Origin: Nymphaea colorata
Lineage: Eukaryota > Streptophyta > Magnoliopsida > Nymphaeales > Nymphaeaceae
Assembly (NCBI RefSeq): GCF_008831285.2
Contig: NC_045147.1
Coordinates: 13,494,854-13,558,853 of the forward strand
Direction of reading: 5' to 3'
DNA: 64,000 bases
Below the pieces are notes generated by a model. The model saw nothing but the letters and a program-made list of their open reading frames with translations, made no database searches and had not been told where the DNA came from. Each line of letters opens with the position of its first letter. The first letter of the stretch is position 1. A program made the position numbers and the translations under genes. Shown here piece after piece: positions 9,779-21,339 of this stretch.

Positions 9779-12700
9779 ATGGCTGCCTCATCATATGTCA
9801 CTCTACCCAATGTTGCCTCCTCCTCCCCATCATCTTCCTCTTCTTCCAACAAGCTATCATCTTCAATTTTGGGGACCGTTTCCCTGAAGAAGATGTCCGT
9901 CACTCACCACTTCCTGCAGAATCAGCCACTCTATCTCACCTCCAGAACTCTTACCATCAAAGCCATGGCTCCTCCGAAGCCCGCTGGAAAGGCTAAAAAG
10001 GGTAACCAAATGCTGCTGGCTTACCGTCTTCTTAGGGTAATTGAATGGTTTTACCAATTGCTTAGTTCTTGTGGGGATGCTTTGAAATTGCAGTGGTTGG
10101 AATAGTGAAGCTTGCTCTGGATGCCGGAAAGGCCACTCCGGCGCCGCCCGTCGGCCCTGCTCTTGGGTCTAAAGGTGTAAATATCATGGCGTTTTGCAAG
10201 GAGTACAATGCCAAGACGGCCGAGAAGGCTGGATACGTGATTCCGGTGGAAATAACGGTCTATGATGTATGTTGGGTGCTTTTCTTTTCCTTTTTTGTTG
10301 TTTTTCTTTCCTTGTGCAGTTGGACTATTTCCCAGGTTGAAGCGAATTATCTGTTGTTTGATGCCTGGAGGTGTGACTGATTTGCGTCTTGTATTGAAAT
10401 GAGACAGGACAAGAGCTTTACCTTTATTCTCAAGACTCCCCCTGCTTCGGTTCTTCTGCTTAAAGCTGCAGGTAAATCGTTATCCATGATTTTAACATCA
10501 TTTATGAGAGACGAGCTGCGGTGTTTTTGGACTGTTCTCCTTTTGGAATCCATGAATGTGAAGCATTTGTGCTGTAGAATTATTTGTGAAAACACATTGC
10601 GAACAACTTGATGGCCTCTACAAGGGGATATATGAAGGAAAATTGCTTCATGTTCTCCTGAGGTGATACTTGTAGCGGTTAATCGGCGATGATGCATAAA
10701 TTCTGTACAAGCAATTCTTGTTGAGACCGTGCAATGGTGATATACATGAACAATTAGGTTTCTTTCTCTATTTTATATAACATATTTATGGTGTATATGT
10801 GAATCTTTTACACGCGGTTCTTTGAGAGACTTGTAATCTTCGTCTCTGATAGTAACTTTCTTGATCTGCTTTTGCCTGCTGATGTTGGCTGCAGACCTGA
10901 CCACGTAAACACCTCTTTCTCTCTCTCGTGAGCAAACTAGTAGTATGTTTTACTTTGTCACTTGATTTCTATTTTGCAATACGGTTGTTTACTTAATTCA
11001 AGTACACATGAGAAAAAAATAAAGGTTAGAAACTTTACGGAAGTACGCTCAATTTTTTGAACGGTTAGCAAAAACAGCTAGTGTTTAAATATATTACGTT
11101 TAGCCACCTAATTACACATAAAAGGAGTGTTTAAATGAAAGTAATTTAAGCATGTATTTGTTATACCATGAAAATTTGGGCACGAATTTGGAAAGTTTTA
11201 AGGTTAGAATATGATATAGGTCCATGCTATCGGTTGGAAATCTTGGGTTGCGATATCATGACATGGACCGTTGTACCCACTTGTATAAAAGTTATGATAT
11301 ATGCCCATGGTCTTGCTAAGGAAGTATTGGGTTCACTCATCATTCTTTGACCATTAGACCCACTTGCATTATGTAAGGTGTATTTTGTTATCTTCTTGGC
11401 GTAGGAAAGCTTTTTCTTTTTCTGGGTAATCAAGCTGGGTAGGCAGAACTTAGCAGCCAAAAGTATGATTGCACTTATTTGATGCATTGAGAAAAAGAAA
11501 GCTATCTGGTGTATCTGTTGGTCGAATATTTTCATACTAGTTTTCACCTGTGTTGCTTGCCTTCCATTTTTTGTTGTTTTGAATAATTTATATCCCAAAT
11601 GGTTGGACCTTTGACCCGTTACTTATAACAAGATACACATTCATGATTCAAAAGGTTTACTATTTTCTGTAGACATGCTGCATAATGTCCACTGATGAAG
11701 CTACACACTATGAAATTTAGGAATTCAAGAATTTTAAATTGACTGATGGGATAGTTAAGAACAATTAGTTTGTGCTAGCTTTCGTTTGGTCTTGCACAGG
11801 TTCAACTTGTTCAATGTGAATGGTACTGACTGTCTCTGCCAGGGTAGCCAGTTATTGTCTCAATTGGGGCATCGAAGTGCAGTCCCTGTACCCTTCAAAA
11901 TAGAGGGTAGCATTTTGTCTGTGGATTTGGAAGGCAAACAGTTCCCTTGATCATATAATTTCAATAACATGTTCACCAAGTCAATTCATTATTTTGTTTA
12001 GTTATTGGTATTTATAGTGATGACTGCATTCAAGCTTAAGGTGGAGTTGATGACTGCATTCAAGCTTAAGGTGGAGCGGACTTTATTTGTTTCTATTTGT
12101 TCTCCTTGGGCACTTCAAGAACTGCACACACATGCACATGCACCACCGTATTTTAGTGCCTTTCTGGTTCTGATAATGGGAAAACTTTTGCACTTAAGTT
12201 TTCTCGGCTGATCTTTGCTATGAAATTATCGGGAACTGATTTCTTCTAAGAGTGCAGAATTACAAGCACTTGCCAACATTTGATCTAAAAGCAATGGTAA
12301 AGATAGAAAATTTGTTGGCTATGGATTTGATCTTCACAGTTCACTCTTTTACTTGATTGGAATCTTGGATCTTTCTGATAAATTTCTGGGGCTTTAAATT
12401 TCAAGAGCTCAAGATCTGCACTCTGAATCCTGAATTTCAAAATCATATGCATGAAAACTGAAACTTGTGAAATCATGAGGTTATAAAGTTAGATAAATTG
12501 GTGGTTGAGATGTTAAATTTCGTGAGTGATGCTGGTAGAAGCTCAATCTTCAATTCAGAGTTGAGGTGATATACATGGAACTCATCTTGGTACTGAAAAG
12601 GGAGCAACCAGGTAAGTCAGAATGCAAGAACTACGTGCATCAGTACTGGGAAAGGAAATGGGTAGCAAAATCAATATGTAGTCATCAAAAATTTATAGTT

Positions 12701-13888
12701 TATTGTAGGCAATTGCCTTTTTTCGTATCCTTTCCTGAGATTGTCAAAAACAAACAAACTGTCTGCTCATGTTGGAAGAGTTTGTGAAGCATACTTAGAG
12801 GTCATCTTTTTGCTTTATCTTACCTTTTAGTTTTACTTGCATATTTCCTCTCCGTTTTCCTTTTTTCTAGTTCTCAGGCCAACAAGAGTCCAAAAGTTGA
12901 CAGTTGCATGTGTTCATTATTTTGGTATCTATGCCTTGATAGGTCATGTTTCAAGTACTCCTTTTATGGTTACCAGATATCCTTTGAGATATCAGGGAAT
13001 TGATTATTTTTATTATCTAAAATACTAAAACTAAAACAAAAAATTAATGTACGTAAAATTTCCAAAGAAGTAATAATGTGACATTGTGACGACTGGTTTT
13101 GAGATCCAACTGCAATGATGCTTGGCAGAGCTTTTTCCATGTTGATTTCAATGTTATAAGAGATTTTCTTGATTGGGAATACCTGCACCCCTGGTGCCAT
13201 ACATGTGGACTTAGTACTCTTCTGATGTGGAGGTCCTTGCAAATCCATTATGCAGGAATTCATAAACTATGAGGATGTCATTCAGTTTTTCCAATTCTTA
13301 CCTAGTCTGTATTTATAAATTGATATGAATGTCCTTCTGGTCATTTTGTTGGTCGTTAAGGTAACTGATCCCCGTCATGTGGGTTCCTTCTTCTGATACT
13401 ACCGAAATTATGAGGACTTCATGTTTTTCGTTGGTCATACCCATATAATTGATTGCACAACTGCGTGCCCAAATGCAAAAACGTGAAGGTTCGATGATGA
13501 ATACTGATACCTTTATGACTGGAAACTGTTGCCTCACCTTATAGTATACTACAGCTATGAAGTTGAATTATAACTTGGGATTCTATCTTGCTGGATCATA
13601 TCACGACTTGCTACTGTCTCTGGAATTTTATTGTTGATACCTGTATTAAACCGTTGGAGCTTTATTTTTCCTCCTGTAGGTGTGGAAAAGGGTTCAAAGG
13701 ACCCAAAGACTGAGAAAGTGGGGAAGGTAACCATTGACCAAGTACGGGCCATAGCAACAGAGAAGTTGCCAGACCTGAACTGTTCAAGTATCGAATCTGC
13801 CATAAGGATTATTGCTGGCACTGCTGCGAATATGGGCATCGATATTGACCCTCCTGTTCTTGAACCCAAAAAGAAGGCAGTTCTGTGA
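9779..13888 (+). CDS. RPL11: Plastid 50S ribosomal protein L11, nuclear gene
   Basis: Four exons, all with GT/AG introns: 9779-10001, 10094-10266, 10408-10471 and 13680-13888. They give 222 residues, the usual length of plant plastid L11. The first 65-75 residues are Ser/Thr-rich and basic with few acids, a plastid transit peptide. The mature part carries the L11 hallmarks [18 protein letters not shown] and [15 protein letters not shown] (N-terminal domain) and [18 protein letters not shown] (C-terminal rRNA-binding domain). The protein binds the GTPase-associated region of 23S rRNA in the chloroplast ribosome and supports factor-dependent GTP hydrolysis. The start is the first ATG after a CT-rich leader. 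Intron 3 is unusually long (about 3.2 kb), whereas introns 1 and 2 are about 90 and 140 bp. No disruption is seen. Confidence 0.95.
12019..12076 (+). repeat. 30-bp tandem duplication in RPL11 intron 3
   Basis: The unit GATGACTGCATTCAAGCTTA and the following ten bases occur at 12019-12048 and again at 12049-12076 with almost no change. It lies wholly inside the long third intron. Confidence 0.8.
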
Positions 13889-15690
13889 TCTTTTTTCCTT
13901 TTCTTTTTAAATTTTTGTTAATTTGCACTGTATTTTTTCATATTTTTTAAAATGGTAACTCCTGGTTTTTGCATTTCTGCGATTGTAGCGTCGGACCAGC
14001 CTTGACAAGCCTAAAATGTACCATTTGTTTCTTAGATGATGTTGCTAGGTCTATTCCTCCATTTAAAATCCCCTTTCCGTTCTACCATGGATGCACTTGT
14101 AGTAGATTAGTGTGTTTTTGTAACCAATACATTATAAAAGATTTGAATATCCATCGATATCATCTATCTCTTAAGTATCATACCAAATCCTCCATCAGTT
14201 CAACCACTTTTTTTGAGAAATATGAGGTATCTAAGTTGTAAGACATCTATTCGTTGATTTCAAAAAAAAAAAAACAAAAGAATAGCGATAAGGTTGATGA
14301 ATAAATAAAATCCTGAGTCATTAAACAGTGATTTGGTTGATGATGAAAAAAGAGAGCTTTTACGCTGCCTGACATATCGCCTGGGCACCCCCAGGCGCAC
14401 TTAGGCAACCCAGCGGTCCTGACATATCGCATGCGAATTTTTTGTTTTCTTAAAAGAAAGTTTGTCATTTTCCCTTTTGTATTATATATATATATATATA
14501 ATTAACTTGGTTATGTAGTAATACACCTTACCACCTACTAATGAAGTGTAGTATATCTAGTATAATACGTTATTTAATATGTATTGTACATATTAAATGG
14601 TAAATATTGAAGCCCCATGTCTGCTGCTTTATGTTGAAGTTCAGTGCTGAGTATTTTGAAAACCGTTTGAATTAAATCATAACTAGAACAAACGGGTCGT
14701 CTTATGAATGAACGAGTTTTGGAACTCAAACAACTCGAAGGAGTTGGTCTGTCGTCGTCCTCCACGTCGCCCGCCCGTCGGCCAAACATTTTTGCAACTT
14801 ATTTAGCTATTTTAAATTGTGGGGCCGAACTGGATCATAATTGAATTCAATCATGCACCACTCACCAGCTTCTCCGCCGAAGACGCTGTTTCTCCTCCTC
14901 CATAAGTTCCACCACCATCCTTTCTTTTATGCAAAAAGGCCATCCAGACTCTGACAAATATGAAAAGAAGTTTCAATTAGCACTTGAAACAACGCATGTC
15001 ACCGTCTTAGTCACAATCAATGGGAAATCCACGCCGAACGAAAAGATATGCCTGCGGCCTGCCAATACGGACCTTTCCCTGTTAAATCGGATCTTGTACG
15101 CAATTGTAAAATTCTCAGCAAAAATTATTGGAAATTTTAACTTTTGCAAAATATAAATGACAAATTATATAACACGCTAAAAGTAATAACTCTTTGAAAG
15201 TATTCAGAAATAGTTGGGAACTGAAGCACGCTGAGGGCGTGTTTGGAGGCAAACCACGTATTTTTTTGCTGTGTTGGGTTGAAAGTGTTTTCCTGAAAAT
15301 GCCGTTTCCTCTAGCAGGCTTTTTACTAAGAATACTTGTCCACTAGCGCTCGTTTGATTGTCAGGTAAAATTTAATGCGGTAAATTTACCATAGTAATTT
15401 TTTTTTAAAAAAATTACATGATCAAATTTCTCCCTCTTCCAATCTAAGGTCATGTTTGATGCACATGAAGAATTTAACGTGACAAATTTAATCTTGTTTG
15501 ATGCAGAGGGTAGAAAAATGAAGTAACTGTTAAATTTAACGCTGAAAATCTTTCAAAACTACAGTAGATTAAAGTTGTATTAGCTTAATTCCATGACTGC
15601 TTTTCCCAAGAACTTCTACAGGGGCTCTCGACTGTTCATGAGCACCAAAAATTAATGAACTGTCTAGAAAAAACAAGTCACCAGATAATC
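13889..15690. other. RPL11 3' region and intergenic sequence
   Basis: It starts with the T-rich RPL11 3'UTR. A (TA)n run lies at about 14483-14501, and CTGACATATCGC occurs twice at about 14370 and 14418 around a GCCTGGG...CCCAGGC-like inverted pair. No gene is seen. The stretch 15330-15560 has several TTTGATG-flanked AT-rich pieces that look like small insertion remnants. Confidence 0.45.
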
Positions 15691-15701
15691 TATCAGGTCA
15701 T

Positions 15702-15905
15702 TTAGCATAGCACCCAACTATGTGAGCTTTGAAAAGGAATGGTTCCTGTGAATCTATTATTAGACAAATCCAAGCTTCTCATGGACATTGACATGAAGAA
15801 GTCACTCAAAATGGGTCCTGAAAGTTTGTTAAAGCTTAGGTCCATCACAGTTAATTTTGTGTATAATTTTTTAAAAAAATATGCACCCTTCAAGGAAAAA
15901 AACAA
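15702..15905 (-). pseudogene. Leucine-rich-repeat protein fragment
   Basis: The minus-strand frame gives two consecutive plant-type LRR units: LTVMDLSFNKLSGPI and MRSLDLSNNRFTGTIP, the L-x-x-L-D-L-S-x-N-x-L/F-x-G-x-I-P pattern of extracellular LRR receptor kinases and receptor-like proteins. Only about two repeats remain. There is no signal peptide, transmembrane segment or kinase nearby, so this is a relic of a larger receptor gene. The fragment ends in unrelated sequence on both sides. Confidence 0.6.
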
Positions 15906-16142
15906 CAGGACATCAAAGAATTGCAGGGATTCAAAAAAGAACCAATTTTCATATTGTTCTGCAAATTCTCAGCATTGAATATAGGCACATCAATGTTACC
16001 ATTCTTCAATTTCTTCTCTGAAGCACCCAATTCATCTCCAATCGCCAATGTGAGGGAGCTCGTCGACTGCAGGAGCACCCAATTCAAAGACGCTTCACAT
16101 GCTCCCAGCTCCAAATTCAGCGTGAGCACCACCAACTTCCTC

Positions 16143-16553
16143 ATGGCATTTTCTGTAATCCAGACATTTCTACCACGAACTTCATCGACATCATGGGGAT
16201 CCCTTTCCTCCTCCGACCTCTCTCGCAAGTACCGGCCTCCCTCCAAAGCCCCGATATTCCTTCACTCGTTGTTTACTCCATCCCCTACTGACCTTCATTT
16301 TGTTGTGCCGCTCAAGTCCACCAATTCCCCTTCTTCGTCTCCCATCTCCGATTCTGGCCTCTTCTTTCGCCGCAAGTTCCTTTACCTCGAGAGCCTATGG
16401 GTTAACTCCTCAGCGGCCATTGCGAAGAACCCCAATCTTCGGTCCGCGTCCATTGACAGCCTCAGAACCGTCAAGTCTTGCTTTCGGAGTATGGGACTCA
16501 GCCGCGATGACATCGGCCGGATCCTCAGCATGCACCCCCAACTTCTAACCTAG
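16143..16553 (+). pseudogene. Truncated organellar mTERF-family gene
   Basis: The frame from the ATG at 16143 to the stop at 16551-16553 encodes 136 residues. The first part is Ser/Thr/Pro-rich and resembles an organelle transit peptide. The end carries the first mTERF repeat, with FRRKFLYLESLWVNSSAAI, IAKNPNLRS, SLRTVKSCFRSMGLSRDDI and GRILSMHPQLLT, as in plant plastid mTERF proteins (transcription termination and RNA-processing factors). Intact members have many more repeats, so this copy stops after one and is almost certainly non-functional. The reading frame itself has no internal stop. It is flanked by a 19-bp direct repeat (16052-16070 and 16555-16573, one mismatch), suggesting it was moved here as a piece. 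Confidence 0.72.
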
Positions 16554-16590
16554 GGAGGGAGCTCGTCTACTGCGGAGGGAGGAAGACGTG

Positions 16591-16684
16591 CAGGTGAAAT
16601 TTCACCCGCTCACTTTATCGTAAATGGGGTAAAATTACACCCCGTTTGATGTTTTTTTGTGTCGGGAGGGTGAAATTTCACCTG
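16591..16684. repeat. Inverted repeat with palindromic arms
   Basis: CAGGTGAAATTTCACCC at 16591-16607 and its exact reverse complement at 16668-16684 flank a third near-palindrome GGGGTAAAATTACACCCC (about 16626-16643). Each arm is itself a palindrome (GGTGAAATTTCACC). It may be a tiny foldback element or a remnant of one. Confidence 0.75.
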
Positions 16685-17500
16685 TCCGTACGTATTTCAA
16701 CTGCTCTATCAATTTTTTTTGGGGAATCAAACGGGCCCTAAGGTGCAGTGCATCACGTGAAAAACTAATGACTAAACTTGTCATTGATATATAAAATGGT
16801 CTTGTTGCTTCACATGAGATTTTGAGCTATATTGAGGATGATGCATCTATTTGTCAGTCAGCTGTGTCGATGCTAGAAGACAATGTTCGTTTACCCTATT
16901 TTATCGAATGATCATGAAAACATAGCACGTCTTTGACGGTGGAGATGAACAAGTTGTGGACTGTTACTTTTCATCGACTGTAAGTTTTGCAAATGTTTTT
17001 TCACCCACCATCAATGAATCAAAGCGAAGATGACGGCCTGTGAAGGGATCCGTTAGAGGAGATCTACTTGGCAGAGACCCATGAAGCCAATGGATATTTG
17101 AAAAAACTGCAACCTACAGTTTAAATTAATTAGCTGCAAATTAACTACCATTCACTTTAAACTAATTTCTAAAAACAGCTCTCAAAACTCATTTTTGTTA
17201 TCCAAACGGAGTTTCAGAAATAATGAGCCGAACTTTTGTCATGCACCAAGAACGCAGGAAAAAAAAATTGACTTATACAAAACCAAATTTTGATAAGAAA
17301 TACTTTTCGAGAATGTTATCCAAACGCAACTTAAAGTTCATTGAAGGGCATTAAAAACCAAGTACTTTCACGTCATGATACGCGTTATTCCTGGTAACCT
17401 CGAAACAAAGAAATGAAGAATCATGCAAAGGGATAGGGATCAATGTCTCTGCTGAGATATCGCCACTAAGATTAAAGAAACGTGGACGCCTTTTAGGAAG

Positions 17501-17740
17501 TTTATAAAGCCACCGAGCATGTGAATCTACCGGAATCTGCAACCTTTATCTCTCTGCAACCTTTATCTCTCGTCTCTCTCTCTCTTTGCGGTTTGTTCTT
17601 TATCGGCTCTTTCTCTCGCGCCCGCTCTTCCCCCAACTTCACCACCACACAGCCCCCTCATATGCGCAATTACCCATGGTATTTCTCTCTCACCAACAGA
17701 TGTTTTTCTCCTTTTATTATTGATCATCTTAGGTGATTAA
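17501..17740 (+). promoter_or_regulatory. Candidate MTP1 promoter and 5'UTR exon
   Basis: TTTATAAAGC at 17501-17510 is a good TATA box. It is followed about 30 bp later by a CT-rich stretch in which CTGCAACCTTTATCTCT is repeated twice, typical of a plant 5' leader. Possible splice donors lie at about 17679 (ATG|GTATTT) and 17731 (TTAG|GTGATT). The link to the MTP1 coding exon 3.6 kb downstream is inference, supported by a clean acceptor directly before the MTP1 ATG. A second TATA-like run at 17773-17802 is an alternative promoter. Confidence 0.4.
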
Positions 17741-20700
17741 TAATTGAGGATTGGACGCTGCTTTCCGTCTATGTATATATATATGTATATTATATATATA
17801 TTATCTTGACAGAGGCAATGATAGCTGAGCAACGCACAGCCTTCTCGCTCTCGGTCTGAGTGCGTACAATCGTCATTAAGCGCATTCACTCGCAAGAAAC
17901 CAAAAGGTGTGTCTCTCTGCCCAGGAATTACTCCCGAAGAATTTTGAAGGATTCCTTGAGATTATAGTTGGTGATGAGGATGAGTTGTGAGGATGTCTGC
18001 TTTTCCTTCTATTTCCATCCTCTCTTTTTTCCATGTTGGGTTTCCTCAAAGTGGTCAAGGGAGGGAACTTTGTTTGTGCCACTGAGTTTAAGCATTTGGG
18101 TCTGCTAGTTAATGGCGCTATTGGATTTGCCTTTTGAAGGGATGATTGTTTCAAGCGCGTAAGATCAATACTCCGGCGCTTTTGTTTTTCGTCTTGTTGA
18201 TTTAGTCAGGGGACCAGGGGACTTGGGAAGCCTTCTGCGCCTTGGCTCGAACGTTTTTGAGAAGATCCTTTTCGTTGTTTCAATATGGTTCGAAAATTTT
18301 GGAGCTCATCTTTTCCATTGTTTAAATCTGGTTATCATCTTTGACGGTTTGACCCTTTTTCCTGCTATATGGCTCTCTACAATTGTACACAATCATGCGT
18401 TTCCTTGATCCTATTCGCTGCTTTGGGTGCTTTTGTGTTGGTTGATTACTGTCACCGGATTGTCCATCGGATGAGGCATGCCATATATATCTCGCATGCA
18501 AAGAGAATGAACGCTGATTGCCGGCTTGATAATGCGAAGGCTTGTCTATGGCTCAGTTTAATTCAATAATAAGAGGGCTGATCGTTTTCGGCCGACAGCG
18601 ACAAGAGCAGCTTTATATTTGTGATCGTTTTTCTTTTGCATAATGGAGGAGTCTCTAGCATCTCTGCATCAAAACGTCCTTATTTAGTGACAACCAAACC
18701 TGTTGAACGTCATGTTTGAGGTTGACACGTTCAGCCGACAAAAAATAGCTTCTACCTGGTGTCGTCCTCTGCTGCACAACCCCAATGATCTACGCCTTCC
18801 CCTCCGGTCAGGTTTCTCTTCTTTCGTTGGTCCCAGCATGCTAGATGCCTGAAGCAGAGAGACAGAGGGAGACCAACGTGATGTGCTCTTCCTGTGGATT
18901 TAGGCCTTTCTGTTGGAGCAGCAAAGAAAGATGTCCATCCTCTTGTGGAAAATTGTGTCTTTCGGTTGCTTTAGGAGCAGTGATATCACTGTATTCGTTT
19001 CTTTGCGCTGATGTTCGCGAGATCGCGAGTTAATAGTGCTTTTTCAAATACTTCGTCATTTGAGCAGTGCATGTTGTTGAGAAATTGTTTGATTTGGATG
19101 CCTTTCCATGGTCAGCCATAACTTCTATGTTGCTTGATCTAATGTTCGGTTAGAGTACGTGTAATTTTTCTTTGGCATAGTTGGTGTTTGAAATCCAGGT
19201 GATGTGTTTGTGTGGTCTTAGAATTGAACATTTGCAGGGCAGGCTTTATTACATCAGTTGTGTCTTGCAATTTGTCTTTTCCGAAATGTTGTCTTTTATA
19301 TCAAAACTTTTTTGGCTATTTGTCAATAAATTCCATAGGCGTTATTATATGCTTCTGCACGCAATTTGAGGCTTCTTAGCCCCTGTTTTACAGCTCTTTT
19401 AATAAGGGTAATTTGGCTATGATTAAGCAGGTTGTGCCCTCGGTACAAATGCTACCATCATTATTTTACTCATCACAGTACTGACATTTTGGTACTCCTA
19501 AGTTCCTTTCCTCGTTGTGGTCTATGCAGTTTTGGGATGATGTATGGAGAAACTTGTCCGAAGTTCCTTTCAGCATGTTATTTGCTGGCGCTATTTTCTT
19601 CTGTACTTTTAAAAGATGGCTAGTTCATTGTTTCCATTCACCTCTTCGAACCAGAAGAAGATAACAGAACTATGCAACATAATGCAGATGTAGTTGTGAT
19701 AGTGCATCTAATTTCATGAAAGTTAGGTGAGAGCATTTTTTTATGCGTGTGTGTTTCTTAAATGGTGCAAGCAGTTGCTAAAGAAACAAACTAACAGTCA
19801 TCAATAATAAGAGGAAAGCAATTTGTAGTGGCAAACATAGGTTCAAATTCATACGATGGGCATTCATGAACCACAAGGTTTGCTATGCAGGAAGCCGGTT
19901 TGATTATTTAGAAGCTTCATTGCTGCTTGCTATCTAGATAACATTCTCCAACGCTACATTTTGGTATACAAGCAAGTGGCATGGTACAGGAGGAAGAAAA
20001 CAGGTTACTTTTTCATGCTAATTGCCTAAAATGACATTGAGATGAAGGTTAAAACTTAAAGACAAAAGATGTATACTCTAAGATTGAATTTTCTAGGTGA
20101 AGTGATAAGTGTTTTTATTGCTTACAACAGTTCAAACTTCTGATAAGTCTTCTCAGTTTTTCTTAAGGGCGGTTAAAAACTCCAGGTATTACTTTTTTTT
20201 TTTTTTTAGCAGCTGAACTTTTCCTGCTTTAGCATTCATGCATTTCCTTTTTACCCTTTTCGTTGATCCTTCTTCCATCAATACCTAAAAGGCCAAAACA
20301 ATAGGTTTGCTCTTCCCTTTTCATCCTGATAAGGAAAGGGTATCTCCTCACCATCAATAATTTTGAGGACTTTGTTAATGTAAAGGTTTTTGTCTTATAG
20401 AAATTTTGCAACAGCTAAATTATGTTGATGCAAGAGGAAATTCCTTTTCTCCCTATTTCATAGCTTCAGGACTTGTCTCTTTGTGTCACAGAGTTGGAAT
20501 AAGTAACACTGACTGGCTTTGTTTGACATGACTTAGTGCTGAGCATGTCGAGGACAATGAAATTCTTCTGCCAAACAAGCTGCTTAGATGGGACTTCATG
20601 AAATTGCACGATTTAGCAACTTTTTTGATATGTAAACTTTGATTAGGAGATGTTTGCTGGTCTCAGAAAAATGAAAGGGTTGTGGATTGGCGGTTGCCAA

Positions 20701-21339
20701 GGATCAGCTTAAGTTATTTGTTATGTTAACTAAATTTGAGTTAAGGAGAGATGGTAGTTTTGATTGTAAGTTTATTTTGTCACCTTACCTGGTAATCTCC
20801 ACTGGAATGATTTTCCCGGTTGTTTTTCAAAATTTGCCTTTATGTATGATAGATGGTTGTAACATTTGCACTTATTGTAGACTTGTCAAAATGGTAGTAA
20901 TAGAAGCAGGAGCAAGAGCTAACCTTCTTCAATTCATAACTAACCTTCTTGAATTTGTTTCTTTTATTCGTTCAAGATGATCTTCATTGTCTGAGATTTG
21001 TGTCCTTGATGTTCTCAACTGAAGTTGACTCCAGTTAGGTGTTACTTTTCGAGGTGCTGATACTTGAGGTGATATTGATCCTGGGTGTTGTTAGTCCATC
21101 GCATGTAGGATCTACTCATGCTTCAAACTAGTTACTTTTTCTGGGTTATGTTGCAATTCATGTTATTATATTTCCAGGTGGTGTTATTCAAGGTTAGGAA
21201 CTAAGTTCTGTTAGCTTATTGTTGGGAATCTTTCTCCCAAAAAATTGGTCACAGATTTCTGTAAAATTTCATGCACATAGAATTGCAAGTCTGCATGCTG
21301 TGACATTTAGTAATTGGTTTTTGAATATTCATGTTTCAG
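17741..21339 (+). other. Probable 5'UTR intron of MTP1
   Basis: T-rich sequence with no recognisable coding region. It ends in a polypyrimidine-type stretch and TTTCAG at 21334-21339, immediately abutting ATGGAAGC. The short frames inside have no domain. If the proposed 5' exon is right, this is one intron of about 3.6 kb. Independent transcripts within it cannot be excluded. Confidence 0.4.
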
